Part shown: positions 3,813 to 9,951 of the stretch, in pieces
Layout of the letters: the number at the start of each line of letters is the position of its first letter
Numbering within the stretch: the first letter of the stretch is position 1
DNA from: a virus
DNA: 20,401 bases
IMG/VR virus record: IMGVR_UViG_3300046007_001493
Coordinates: 1-20,401 of that record
Reading direction: 5' to 3' (one strand)
The notes under the pieces: generated by a model
Seen by the model: the letters and a program-made list of their open reading frames with translations, nothing else
The model's database searches: none
Told to the model about the DNA's origin: nothing
Program-made: the position numbers and the translations under genes

Positions 3813-4049
3813 AAATCTTCCATGTTACAATTGGAAAGGTTTCGGGGGTTACACTAAGAACTCAATATGCCAGATGTATTGCATATGATCTTTGTGAACT
3901 TTCTCTACTTTCCTTTAAGTTAAAAAAAGGGGGGTAGGGGGGGTTTGCTAAAAATCTAATTTCCAGATGAAGTATTAAAAAAAATATTATATTAACATTA
4001 TATAAGACTAAAATCTTAGTCAACTAAAATAATAGAGAGAAGCAAAATA
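3813..4049. other. Intergenic region with poly-A/poly-G tract
   Basis: No convincing gene is present. It holds A7 then G6-TA-G7 (3922-3943), a second AAAATCTAATTT block near 3950, an AT-rich stretch with a GACTAA-AATC-TTAGTC inverted repeat (about 4007-4022), and the leader of gene 4050-4244. On the minus strand, TTGACT, 17 bp and TAATGT could form an antisense promoter, but this is weak. Confidence 0.5.
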
Positions 4050-4244
4050 ATGGCTACAAAAAAAGCGGGAAAAGAAGTAGAAAACACCACTTGCTACACA
4101 TATAAAGTAGAGATGTTAATTCAAGTCCTTGCTAAGGATGAACCAACAGCTTTGGATCAATTAGAAAAATCTGGTGGCTATGTTACAGATAGACAAGTTA
4201 CTCTAATGGATAGTGTTGCTTTATATAATGGTGAAAAGGGATAA
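4050..4244 (+). CDS. Conserved small phage protein, 64 aa
   Basis: The 64 residues start with a basic leader (MATKKAGKEVEN) and continue YTYKVEMLIQVLAKDEPTAL, DQLEKSGGYVTDRQVTLMDS, VALYNGEKG. It resembles short hypothetical proteins I associate with actinobacterial phages, in which a beta strand, helix and beta strand (VEMLIQVLA / ALDQLEK / RQVTLMDSVAL) follow a variable start. A GAGAGAAG Shine-Dalgarno lies 8-9 nt upstream. It is monocistronic, and a series of hairpins ending in a terminator follows. Function unknown. Confidence 0.85.
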   Translation: MATKKAGKEVENTTCYTYKVEMLIQVLAKDEPTALDQLEKSGGYVTDRQVTLMDSVALYNGEKG

Positions 4245-4277
4245 CTTTTTATCTCCCGCCCTTTTAAGGGGTAGGAT

Positions 4278-4334
4278 GTGGTGATACCACCAAATAACCC
4301 TGTTAGGGCCTTAAAACCCTCTCAGGGTATTTTT
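4278..4334 (+). terminator. Hairpin series ending in a rho-independent terminator
   Basis: GTGGT-GAT-ACCAC (4278-4290) and CCCT-GTT-AGGG (about 4298-4308) are followed by ACCCT-CTC-AGGGT (4316-4328) with the U-rich ATTTTTA. The last hairpin is the likely terminator of gene 4050-4244. Confidence 0.65.
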
Positions 4335-4449
4335 ATGGGGTATTATAGGAAATAGCTAAGATGTGAAAATGGGGTCTCTTCTCGCCGAAGCACTTTTTTC
4401 GCACTAATTGCACTATATGACCGATATGTCCTATATTATATGCATATAT

Positions 4450-4537
4450 AACAAGAAACCCAATCAGAGGCGAATTGGGTTCTTTATATCTTGCGATATA
4501 TGTACGTAGGAACATGTGGGATGCTACAACTACGCAC
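4450..4537 (-). ncRNA. Candidate structured small RNA (three stem-loops)
   Basis: A consensus promoter (4544-4572) predicts a start at 4537. The minus-strand transcript folds from its first base. GTGCGTAG pairs with CTACGTAC (8 bp, one G-U, 20-nt loop). TATATC-GCAA-GATATA then gives a 6-bp stem with a GNRA tetraloop. Last comes an AACCCAAT/ATTGGGTT terminator stem (4453-4484). The GNRA loop exists only on the minus strand, which supports this direction. The only overlapping long frame would start at a TTG with no Shine-Dalgarno, so an RNA is more likely than a protein. Family unknown. Confidence 0.5.
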
Positions 4538-4543
4538 AATTCA

Positions 4544-4572
4544 ATTGTAAAATAGCTTTTATTCTAAGTCAA
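4544..4572 (-). promoter_or_regulatory. Sigma70-type promoter upstream of the candidate small RNA
   Basis: On the minus strand TTGACT (4567-4572), a 17-bp spacer and TACAAT (4544-4549) form a good promoter. It lies directly after the stop codon of gene 4579-4800 and points to the structured segment, not to any good coding start. Confidence 0.65.
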
Positions 4573-4578
4573 CTGTTT

Positions 4579-4800
4579 TTAAAATAAAGTTTGCTGACCA
4601 TCTTCGTCTGGTGCAGAGTATGATGGGGCGGGTCCAAGAAGGTACCCTTCCTCATGATATGAAACCATCTTAGATACATCCTCTGGCCCAACTAGTTTAT
4701 TTGCAATAATTGTTAATAGGTCATATATACGGTGTAACATAATATAATTAACCATTGGTAGGTTATCTTCTAATGCTGAGGATTTTTCTTCATTTGTCAT
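4579..4800 (-). CDS. Hypothetical protein, 73 aa
   Basis: The 73 residues start MTNEEKSSALEDNLPMVNYI and contain an amphipathic helix (MLHRIYDLLTIIANKL). A Pro/Ser/Asp-rich, probably flexible tail follows, ending GQQTLF. The QxxLF-type C-terminus faintly resembles sliding-clamp (DnaN) binding motifs of the QLxLF type; with only this resemblance it is a hint, not a call. It overlaps the upstream 35-codon gene by 11 nt. The Shine-Dalgarno is AGGT. It is the last gene of the leftward operon headed by the muralytic protein. Confidence 0.8.
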   Translation of the reverse strand: MTNEEKSSALEDNLPMVNYIMLHRIYDLLTIIANKLVGPEDVSKMVSYHEEGYLLGPAPSYSAPDEDGQQTLF

Positions 4801-4897
4801 CTGGTCTACCTAAGTCTTCCCAAAATTTTTCCCGCCCCATATTATCAGTTGGAATAATAGGGGTGCTGTTACATTGGCAATCTTTATCACATGTCAT
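4790..4897 (-). CDS. Cys-rich micropeptide, 35 aa (probable)
   Basis: This 35-codon frame begins MTCDKDCQCNSTPIIP and ends with a helical, charged half (NMGREKFWEDLGRPDDK). It overlaps both neighbours by 11 nt, in an otherwise gapless operon, and has AAGG seven nt before its ATG. Removing it would leave an unexplained gap in the operon. The CX3CXC cluster could bind metal or form disulfides. Function unknown. Confidence 0.65.
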   Translation of the reverse strand: MTCDKDCQCNSTPIIPTDNMGREKFWEDLGRPDDK

Positions 4898-5108
4898 TTT
4901 TAACCTTTTTCATAGTCTTTATAATTTCGTCATAAAAACCAAATCCTATAAATTTTTTATATTCACAAGATAGGCAATACAAGTATACCTCGTCTTCATT
5001 TGTCTGATTAGGAAGAAGAAGACCTTGATCTAGTGGGCAAACCAATCTAGGAACAAGGCCTTCTTCAGAAAGTGCTATGTATTGAGATACTTGCTGTATC
5101 CTACGCAT
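4887..5108 (-). CDS. Zinc-ribbon-like hypothetical phage protein, 73 aa
   Basis: The 73 residues include LVCPLDQGLLLPNQ followed by YLYCLSCEYKKFIGFGFYDEI. A single Cys in the first knuckle and CLSC in the second make a partial zinc-ribbon-like pattern (CP..D / CXXC). Similar 'CP.DQGLL....YCLSC.YK' proteins occur in other phages as hypotheticals, by my recollection. The Shine-Dalgarno AGGAGA overlaps the TAG stop of the upstream muralytic gene, so the two are co-transcribed. Confidence 0.85.
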   Translation of the reverse strand: MRRIQQVSQYIALSEEGLVPRLVCPLDQGLLLPNQTNEDEVYLYCLSCEYKKFIGFGFYDEIIKTMKKVKNDM

Positions 5109-5114
5109 TTTCTC

Positions 5115-5666
5115 CTACTTCAAGGTAGTTGGGAATTTAGTATAAAATTCCTTCGCTCTTGGGGTTAGACCCTTCCAAGCTGACCAATTTGTACCGCCCT
5201 TGGTCATATAGTACGTTATCTCTGCGTTTATTACTGGATCAAATAGTAGTACATTTGATCGCAGGTCAAATTTTTCTTTACGAGCAACACCAAGGTTTCC
5301 CAACATGTTGATCTGAAAAATTCCATAGGAACTGTCTCCAGTATTCCTGTTGCCATTATATGCTAGTGGGCGTCCACTGGACTCCGTCTTTGCAATGGCC
5401 CAAGCCGTTCTAAGGGCTTTTCCTTCAAAACCTACTGCTGCCAGTAGTTCTTTCAATTCAATGTCTGAAAGCTTTTCCGAAGGCTTGTAAACAGTATTGC
5501 TGTACTTCTCTAAGGTTTCTTGCTTAAGTTGTACTTCTGTCTTTGGTTCTACTTTTAAAGCTTGAGCGGGGATCACGGTATTGTTTGTAAATAGGAATAA
5601 TGTTATCATTACTACTACAGTCGTACTGTGAGCAAAATCGCTTAGCTTTTGCTTTATATTCTCCAT
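5115..5666 (-). CDS. Secreted SLT/lysozyme-fold muralytic protein
   Basis: This 183-residue protein has a lytic-transglycosylase-like (SLT) domain in its C-terminal two thirds. The catalytic Glu is in AIAKTESSGRP (about residue 95), followed by the family motif GDSSYGIFQINM and later NAEITYYMTKGGTNWSAWKG. The N-terminus has a hydrophobic stretch (VVVMITLFLFTN) and then PAQA, a plausible signal-peptidase site, so it is likely exported and acts on peptidoglycan outside the membrane. The start at 5666 is preferred: AAAGGAGG is 8 nt upstream of it but only 2 nt from the ATG at 5672. It heads the leftward operon. Its role could be cell-wall entry or lysis. Confidence 0.88.
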   Translation of the reverse strand: MENIKQKLSDFAHSTTVVVMITLFLFTNNTVIPAQALKVEPKTEVQLKQETLEKYSNTVYKPSEKLSDIELKELLAAVGFEGKALRTAWAIAKTESSGRPLAYNGNRNTGDSSYGIFQINMLGNLGVARKEKFDLRSNVLLFDPVINAEITYYMTKGGTNWSAWKGLTPRAKEFYTKFPTTLK

Positions 5667-5699
5667 TGGCATTTCCTCCTTTAGAGATAACGAACTATA

Positions 5700-5729
5700 A
5701 TCTTAACATTGTCAGTAAGTTACTGTCAA
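5700..5729 (-). promoter_or_regulatory. Sigma70-type promoter with embedded palindrome, for the muralytic operon
   Basis: On the minus strand TTGACA (5724-5729) is a perfect -35, followed by 18 bp and TAAGAT (5700-5705). An imperfect 21-bp palindrome, TTGTCAGTAA-G-TTACTGTCAA (5709-5729, one mismatch), covers the -35 and spacer and may be an operator. Confidence 0.7.
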
Positions 5730-5751
5730 GTCAGTTGACCAGAAAGATATT

Positions 5752-6744
5752 ATGGATATTTCATTTTCTACGCCAATAAGTAACCTAAAAACTTCAAATG
5801 GTTACGGTCATGCTGCGTCAAGAATAGTAGATTCATTAAAAAGATTAGGTCATAATGTACCATTTCAGGACGCAAGGGCGGATGTTCAATTAAATTTTTC
5901 TCAGCCTGTGTATTATAAGTTACACAGAAATCAGTATCAAATTAGTTATACACCATGGGAATCAACAGTTGTCCCAAAGGAATGGTTTGAGTATTTAGAC
6001 GCATGTAATGAAATATGGACAACTTCAGATTGGTGCAAAGAAGTTTTTGAAGCAAATGGAATTAAAGATGTTAAAGTTTTTCCACATGGTATTGATCCAA
6101 TATGGAGACCAAAGAAAAGAAAGCTAGAACATGGTAGACCAATAAAATTTTTGCATGTTGGTGAGCCAGCACCAAGAAAAGCAGGACAAATGGTGGTAGA
6201 CGCATTTACAGCTTTGTATGGAAATAACCCCTTTTACTCTTTAACCATAAAAGCATATAAGAGCAATACTACCCGTATCTATAATAACTATATGGATAAA
6301 AACATAATCGGTGTTCCAGATGAAAAGTTTAGTAATATAAAAATAATTACAGAAGATATGTCAGAAGAAGAACTGGTAAAACTTTATCATGACCATGATG
6401 TTTTAATTTATCCAAGTTATGGTGAAGGATTTGGGTTTATTCCATTTCAAGCACTTGCTACTGGTATGCCAGTAATTTGTACAGATGGTTGGGCCCATTA
6501 CGATAAGTATCTTGGTCCACTAAAATTAAAATCAGATTTAGTTAAATCACCTTGGCCAGTTCATGAAGGTAAAGTTTTTGAACCAGAGTATCAACATCTA
6601 CTTGAGCTTATGAGAGATGTTTCAATCAACTACAATGGATATGCTGGATATTACTTCGCCCAGTCAACTAAACTTCATGAAGAATATAATTGGGATCGGT
6701 TGACTAATAAGGCCTTTGAGCATATTTTTAAAAAGTTTTCTTAA
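5752..6744 (+). CDS. GT4-type glycosyltransferase
   Basis: This 330-residue GT-B fold glycosyltransferase is related to family 4. The C-terminal donor domain has FLHVGEPAPRKAG (about 133-145), then VLIYPSYGEGFGFIPFQALATGMPVICTD (217-245). In most GT4 enzymes this segment reads E-X7-E; here Glu225 is present but the second position is Gln233. The N-terminal half has YGHAASRIVDSLKRLGH and SYTPWESTVVPKEW, typical of phage and bacterial 'glycosyltransferase group 1' proteins that act on unknown acceptors. The likely role is modification of phage DNA, virion proteins or host envelope glycans. It diverges from the muralytic operon. The Shine-Dalgarno is weak (AGAAAG). No transmembrane segment is seen. 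Confidence 0.9.
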   Translation: MDISFSTPISNLKTSNGYGHAASRIVDSLKRLGHNVPFQDARADVQLNFSQPVYYKLHRNQYQISYTPWESTVVPKEWFEYLDACNEIWTTSDWCKEVFEANGIKDVKVFPHGIDPIWRPKKRKLEHGRPIKFLHVGEPAPRKAGQMVVDAFTALYGNNPFYSLTIKAYKSNTTRIYNNYMDKNIIGVPDEKFSNIKIITEDMSEEELVKLYHDHDVLIYPSYGEGFGFIPFQALATGMPVICTDGWAHYDKYLGPLKLKSDLVKSPWPVHEGKVFEPEYQHLLELMRDVSINYNGYAGYYFAQSTKLHEEYNWDRLTNKAFEHIFKKFS

Positions 6745-6833
6745 GGCCTTCCCCACTATAATAAAGTTTGATACACTTAGACTTCATTCAAATTTAATCA
6801 ATCCGTTAGGCGGAAGAAAAGGTGTCACTAAAA

Positions 6834-8768
6834 ATGTCAAGAACTATTGAAAACCCGTACGAAAACTTTATTGCTTTGTCTCGCTATGCAAGATGGATGC
6901 CAGAGCAAAATCGTCGTGAAACATGGGGTGAGACAGTAGATCGTTATTTTGACTATATGCTAGGACATCTAGATAAGAATTATAGCTATAAGCCAGATGC
7001 AAAGATTGTTGAAGAACTTCGCAATGCTGTATTTAATCGTAATGTTATGCCATCAATGCGATCAGTAATGACTGCAGGTGCTGCATTAGATAGAGATCAT
7101 GTTGCAGGGTATAACTGTTCATTTGTTCCAGTAGATAATCCAAGATCATTTGATGAAACAATGTATATCTTGATGTGTGGAACAGGTGTTGGATTCTCTG
7201 TTGAGTATAAGTATGTTAATAAGCTTCCTGCCGTCCCAGATTCATTAGAAAAGTCAAACACAGTTGTCATTGTTGAAGATTCAAAGCAGGGCTGGGCTAA
7301 AGCATACCGTGAACTACTTGCATTGCTATGGTCAGGACAGATTCCAGCAATTGATGTTAGCAAGTTGCGACCAGCAGGCGCAAGACTAAAGACTATGGGC
7401 GGAAGATCATCAGGTCCACAACCGCTAGTTAATCTTTTTGATTTTACAATTGCAAAGTTTAAGTCTGCAACAGGACGTCAGTTAAAGCCAATTGAGGCAC
7501 ATGACATTATGTGTAAGATTGGAGAGATTGTAGTTGTTGGCGGAGTTCGCAGATCAGCAATGATTTCTCTTTCAAATATTAATGATATTGAAATGGCTCA
7601 AGCCAAGTCAGGTAACTGGTGGGAGAATAACTCACAGCGTGCATTGTCAAACAACTCTGTTGCATATTCTCGCAAGCCAGAGATGGAGCAGTTTATTGCA
7701 GAATGGAAATCTTTATATGATTCAAAATCAGGAGAACGTGGAATTTACAATGTTGCAGCAGCACAAGCACAGGCAGCAAAGTACGGACGAAGAGATCCAG
7801 AGATTCATTATGGAACAAACCCATGTTCAGAAATTATTCTACGACCTTATCAGTTTTGTAATCTTTCAGAAGTCGTATTACGTGAAAAGGACACAGTTGA
7901 AGATGTCAAAAATAAAGTTCGCCTTGCAACAATTCTTGGAACGTGGCAGTCAACATTAACTGATTTTAAGTACCTTCGTAAAATTTGGAAGGACAATACA
8001 GAAGAGGAGCGTTTGCTAGGAGTATCTTTAACTGGACAATTTGGACATAAGTTTTTTTCTGGTAAAGAAGATATTAATAAATTAGAAAAGGTTTTAGTAA
8101 GCCTTCGTGAGTCAGCAAGAGATGTAAACAAGTCTGAAGCCAATAAGATTGGAATTCAGGAATCTGCTGCAATCACATGTGTAAAGCCTTCAGGAACTGT
8201 TTCACAGCTTGTAGGAGTTTCTTCAGGAATGCACCCATGGCATTCAGATTATTATATTCGTACAGTTCGTGGAGACAAGAAAGATCCAATTTCTACATTC
8301 TTAAAGGAAGTCGGAATCCCAGTAGAAGATGATGTAATGAAGCCAAATGATACATACGTATTTTCATTTCCAGTTAAAGCACCAGAAGGCGCAATTGTTA
8401 GAAATGATTTAACAGCACTTGATCATTTAAAGACATGGCTAGTTTATCAGCGTGCATGGTGTGAGCACAAGCCATCAATTACAGTATCTGTAAAAGAAGA
8501 AGAGTGGATGGAAGTTGGTGCTTGGGTATATAAGCATTTTGATGAGGTATCTGGAATTTCATTCTTGCCGCATTCAGATCATACATATAAGCAGGCTCCA
8601 TATCAGGAAGTAGACAAGCAAGAATATCTAGATTTGCTTTCAAAGATGCCAAAAGATATTCGGTGGGAAGATTTATCTTTCTACGAGACAGAGGACGGGA
8701 CTAGCGGCTCACAAACCCTAGCCTGTACTTCTGACGGAAACTGTGAGATTGTAGATATTTCAGCTTAA
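6834..8768 (+). CDS. nrdJ: Adenosylcobalamin-dependent ribonucleoside-triphosphate reductase (class II)
   Basis: This enzyme makes deoxyribonucleotides from ribonucleotides using coenzyme B12, feeding phage DNA synthesis. It matches the monomeric Lactobacillus-type family. Cys95 in GYNCSFVPVD, GTNPCSEIIL with the thiyl-radical Cys331 and Glu333, FCNLSE with Cys342 and a C-terminal Cys631/Cys637 pair (CX5C) are all present, as are GGRSSGPQP and GGVRRSAMISLS. At 644 residues it is about 100 shorter than the 739-residue L. leichmannii enzyme. The ATG at 6834 (MSRTIENPYENF) is preferred over a GTG four codons earlier, because AAAAGG is well spaced for it. B12 must come from the host. No cobalamin riboswitch is evident upstream. 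Confidence 0.96.
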   Translation: MSRTIENPYENFIALSRYARWMPEQNRRETWGETVDRYFDYMLGHLDKNYSYKPDAKIVEELRNAVFNRNVMPSMRSVMTAGAALDRDHVAGYNCSFVPVDNPRSFDETMYILMCGTGVGFSVEYKYVNKLPAVPDSLEKSNTVVIVEDSKQGWAKAYRELLALLWSGQIPAIDVSKLRPAGARLKTMGGRSSGPQPLVNLFDFTIAKFKSATGRQLKPIEAHDIMCKIGEIVVVGGVRRSAMISLSNINDIEMAQAKSGNWWENNSQRALSNNSVAYSRKPEMEQFIAEWKSLYDSKSGERGIYNVAAAQAQAAKYGRRDPEIHYGTNPCSEIILRPYQFCNLSEVVLREKDTVEDVKNKVRLATILGTWQSTLTDFKYLRKIWKDNTEEERLLGVSLTGQFGHKFFSGKEDINKLEKVLVSLRESARDVNKSEANKIGIQESAAITCVKPSGTVSQLVGVSSGMHPWHSDYYIRTVRGDKKDPISTFLKEVGIPVEDDVMKPNDTYVFSFPVKAPEGAIVRNDLTALDHLKTWLVYQRAWCEHKPSITVSVKEEEWMEVGAWVYKHFDEVSGISFLPHSDHTYKQAPYQEVDKQEYLDLLSKMPKDIRWEDLSFYETEDGTSGSQTLACTSDGNCEIVDISA

Positions 8769-8784
8769 TGGTAGAATAATAGTA

Positions 8785-8823
8785 TTGGGGGAAATACCCT
8801 CAAAATTCTGGGCACAACGCCCA
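8785..8823 (+). promoter_or_regulatory. Two small hairpins in the holin leader
   Basis: TTGGGGG...CCCTCAA (about 8785-8803) and TGGGC-ACAAC-GCCCA (8809-8823) lie between the reductase stop and the holin's GGAG Shine-Dalgarno. No U tract follows. They could attenuate transcription or translation of the holin. Confidence 0.45.
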
Positions 8824-8840
8824 AAATTGGAGATGATCAA

Positions 8841-9068
8841 ATGAACAGAGATCTAAACAAGGACGGAAAGGTTACAATGACAGAGGAAATTTTAGCAGCG
8901 CTAGGAACATATGCACGAGCATTTCTTTCAGCAGCAATTGCTTTGTACATGACTGGAAATACAAATCCAAGAGATTTGCTAATGGGTGGCGTTGCCGCCG
9001 TTGCTCCAGTAATTTTGAAGGCTCTTAGCCCAAGTAATAAAGAATTTGGCTTTAAGTCAGCCAAGTAA
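8841..9068 (+). CDS. Holin
   Basis: This is a 75-residue small membrane protein. The N-terminus reads MNRDLNKDGKVTMTEEILAA, an EF-hand-like D-N-D-G loop. A first hydrophobic helix (YARAFLSAAIALYMTG), a short polar turn (NTNPRDL) and a second helix (LMGGVAAVAPVILKAL) follow, with a charged tail. This layout matches actinophage holins with the same leader, which open the membrane for lysis. It lies apart from the muralytic gene, which is on the other strand about 3 kb away. A strong terminator follows. Confidence 0.85.
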   Translation: MNRDLNKDGKVTMTEEILAALGTYARAFLSAAIALYMTGNTNPRDLLMGGVAAVAPVILKALSPSNKEFGFKSAK

Positions 9069-9087
9069 TTAAACACGATTAGGATTG

Positions 9088-9117
9088 CTCCTATGCTAAA
9101 ATGAGCATAGGAGTTTT
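9088..9117 (+). terminator. Rho-independent terminator after the holin
   Basis: CTCCTATGCT (9088-9097), the loop AAAATG and AGCATAGGAG (9104-9113) form a perfect 10-bp stem followed by TTTTCCT. It separates the reductase/holin unit from the tail-fibre cassette. Confidence 0.85.
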
Positions 9118-9138
9118 CCTATTTAGGAGTACTAGTAA

Positions 9139-9486
9139 ATGGCAGGACAAAAAAATTGGGAAGTAGATCAAAATGCTACTTTCTCGTTTATCGTTGAATA
9201 CAAAGATCCAGAAGGCGATCCTATAGATCTCACTGGAGCTTCCGCTAAAATGCAGGTCCGTGATACAAAAGGCGGAAGCAAGTTAGCGTTTACATTAACT
9301 TCACCTAGCGGTGGAATAACGATTGATCCTACCAATGGCCAGCTCACAATTAGGATGACACCTACCCAGACAAACAAATTGTTTTTTCCAAAATCCTCAT
9401 ACGATATTATGCTTACTGACTCAAACTCAAATAAGGTTAAGATACTTGAAGGATTTATGACATTATCAAGGTCGGTGACAATATAA
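9139..9486 (+). CDS. BppU-like tail/baseplate protein
   Basis: This 115-residue protein begins MAGQKNWEVDQNATFSFIVE, with DPIDLTGASAKMQVRD in the middle and YDIMLTDSNSNKVKILEGFM near the end. The pattern (a 'GA.A.MQVRD' strand, then 'YDI.L.D.....I..G...L..SVT') is that of the N-terminal domain of phage baseplate upper proteins, a beta sandwich that anchors receptor-binding fibres. It is the first gene after the terminator, with an AGGAG Shine-Dalgarno. It ends in TAATG overlap with the next gene. An adaptor role for fibres is the likely job. Confidence 0.8.
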   Translation: MAGQKNWEVDQNATFSFIVEYKDPEGDPIDLTGASAKMQVRDTKGGSKLAFTLTSPSGGITIDPTNGQLTIRMTPTQTNKLFFPKSSYDIMLTDSNSNKVKILEGFMTLSRSVTI

Positions 9487-9941
9487 TGGTAGATTTAGTA
9501 ACGTCTATATCATCTAGAAATCAAGTTACAGTAACAGTTCCTGGACCACAAGGCCCAAGAGGAAAAACAATATTAAATGGATCTGGCGTACCAGCAAATA
9601 ACTTGGGGCTACAAAATGATTATTACTACGATACAGTATCAAAAATATTTTATGGTCCAAAGCCATCTGACGTAACATGGTCTGGTGCAGTAACAGTTAC
9701 TTTGGGGCCTGGCGCTGCTGGAAATTACGCACATACAGCAACATGGGAAATTGGTTCCGTAACAGGCCCAGTCAATGAAATTTATTCAAAAGCAATAACA
9801 CATAACTTAGGTTTCTATCCTAATGTAACAATTAAGGATAGTGCAGGAAATATATTAGAAACAGGAATAGACTATAATAGTCTTAACCAAATAACACTTA
9901 CGATGGCTCAACCATTCGGAGGGACAGCTTACCTGTCATAA
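9486..9941 (+). CDS. Fibre protein with a short collagen-like segment
   Basis: The N-terminus is [20 protein letters not shown], then a single GPQGPRGK collagen-like stretch, then a [18 protein letters not shown] module common in phage fibres. The C-terminal part has [20 protein letters not shown], a domain usually seen at fibre ends ('THNLG.YP.V...D..G'). At 151 residues it could be a short adaptor or side fibre. It is coupled to the upstream gene by TAATG. No catalytic features. Confidence 0.82.
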   Translation: MVDLVTSISSRNQVTVTVPGPQGPRGKTILNGSGVPANNLGLQNDYYYDTVSKIFYGPKPSDVTWSGAVTVTLGPGAAGNYAHTATWEIGSVTGPVNEIYSKAITHNLGFYPNVTIKDSAGNILETGIDYNSLNQITLTMAQPFGGTAYLS

Positions 9942-9951
9942 GGAGAAAAAA

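Noticed and set aside
4333-4539. 68-codon minus-strand frame across the terminator region
   Set aside because: It would start at a TTG with no Shine-Dalgarno, right after a -10 box, and it runs through two strong hairpins. The structured-RNA reading fits better.
3900-4600. tRNA genes in the gene-poor stretch
   Set aside because: No T-loop consensus (GGTTCRANNC) with a matching acceptor stem was found on either strand.
5733-5763. TTGACC promoter for the glycosyltransferase, by analogy with the HNH gene
   Set aside because: The 12-mer AGTTGACCAGAA is the same, but a -10 at 17 bp spacing would fall inside the coding sequence.
6745-6833. Cobalamin riboswitch before the B12-dependent reductase
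   Set aside because: The gap is about 90 nt and contains no B12-box-like or multi-stem structure that I can recognise. Only a TATAAT (6757-6762) with a poor -35 was seen.
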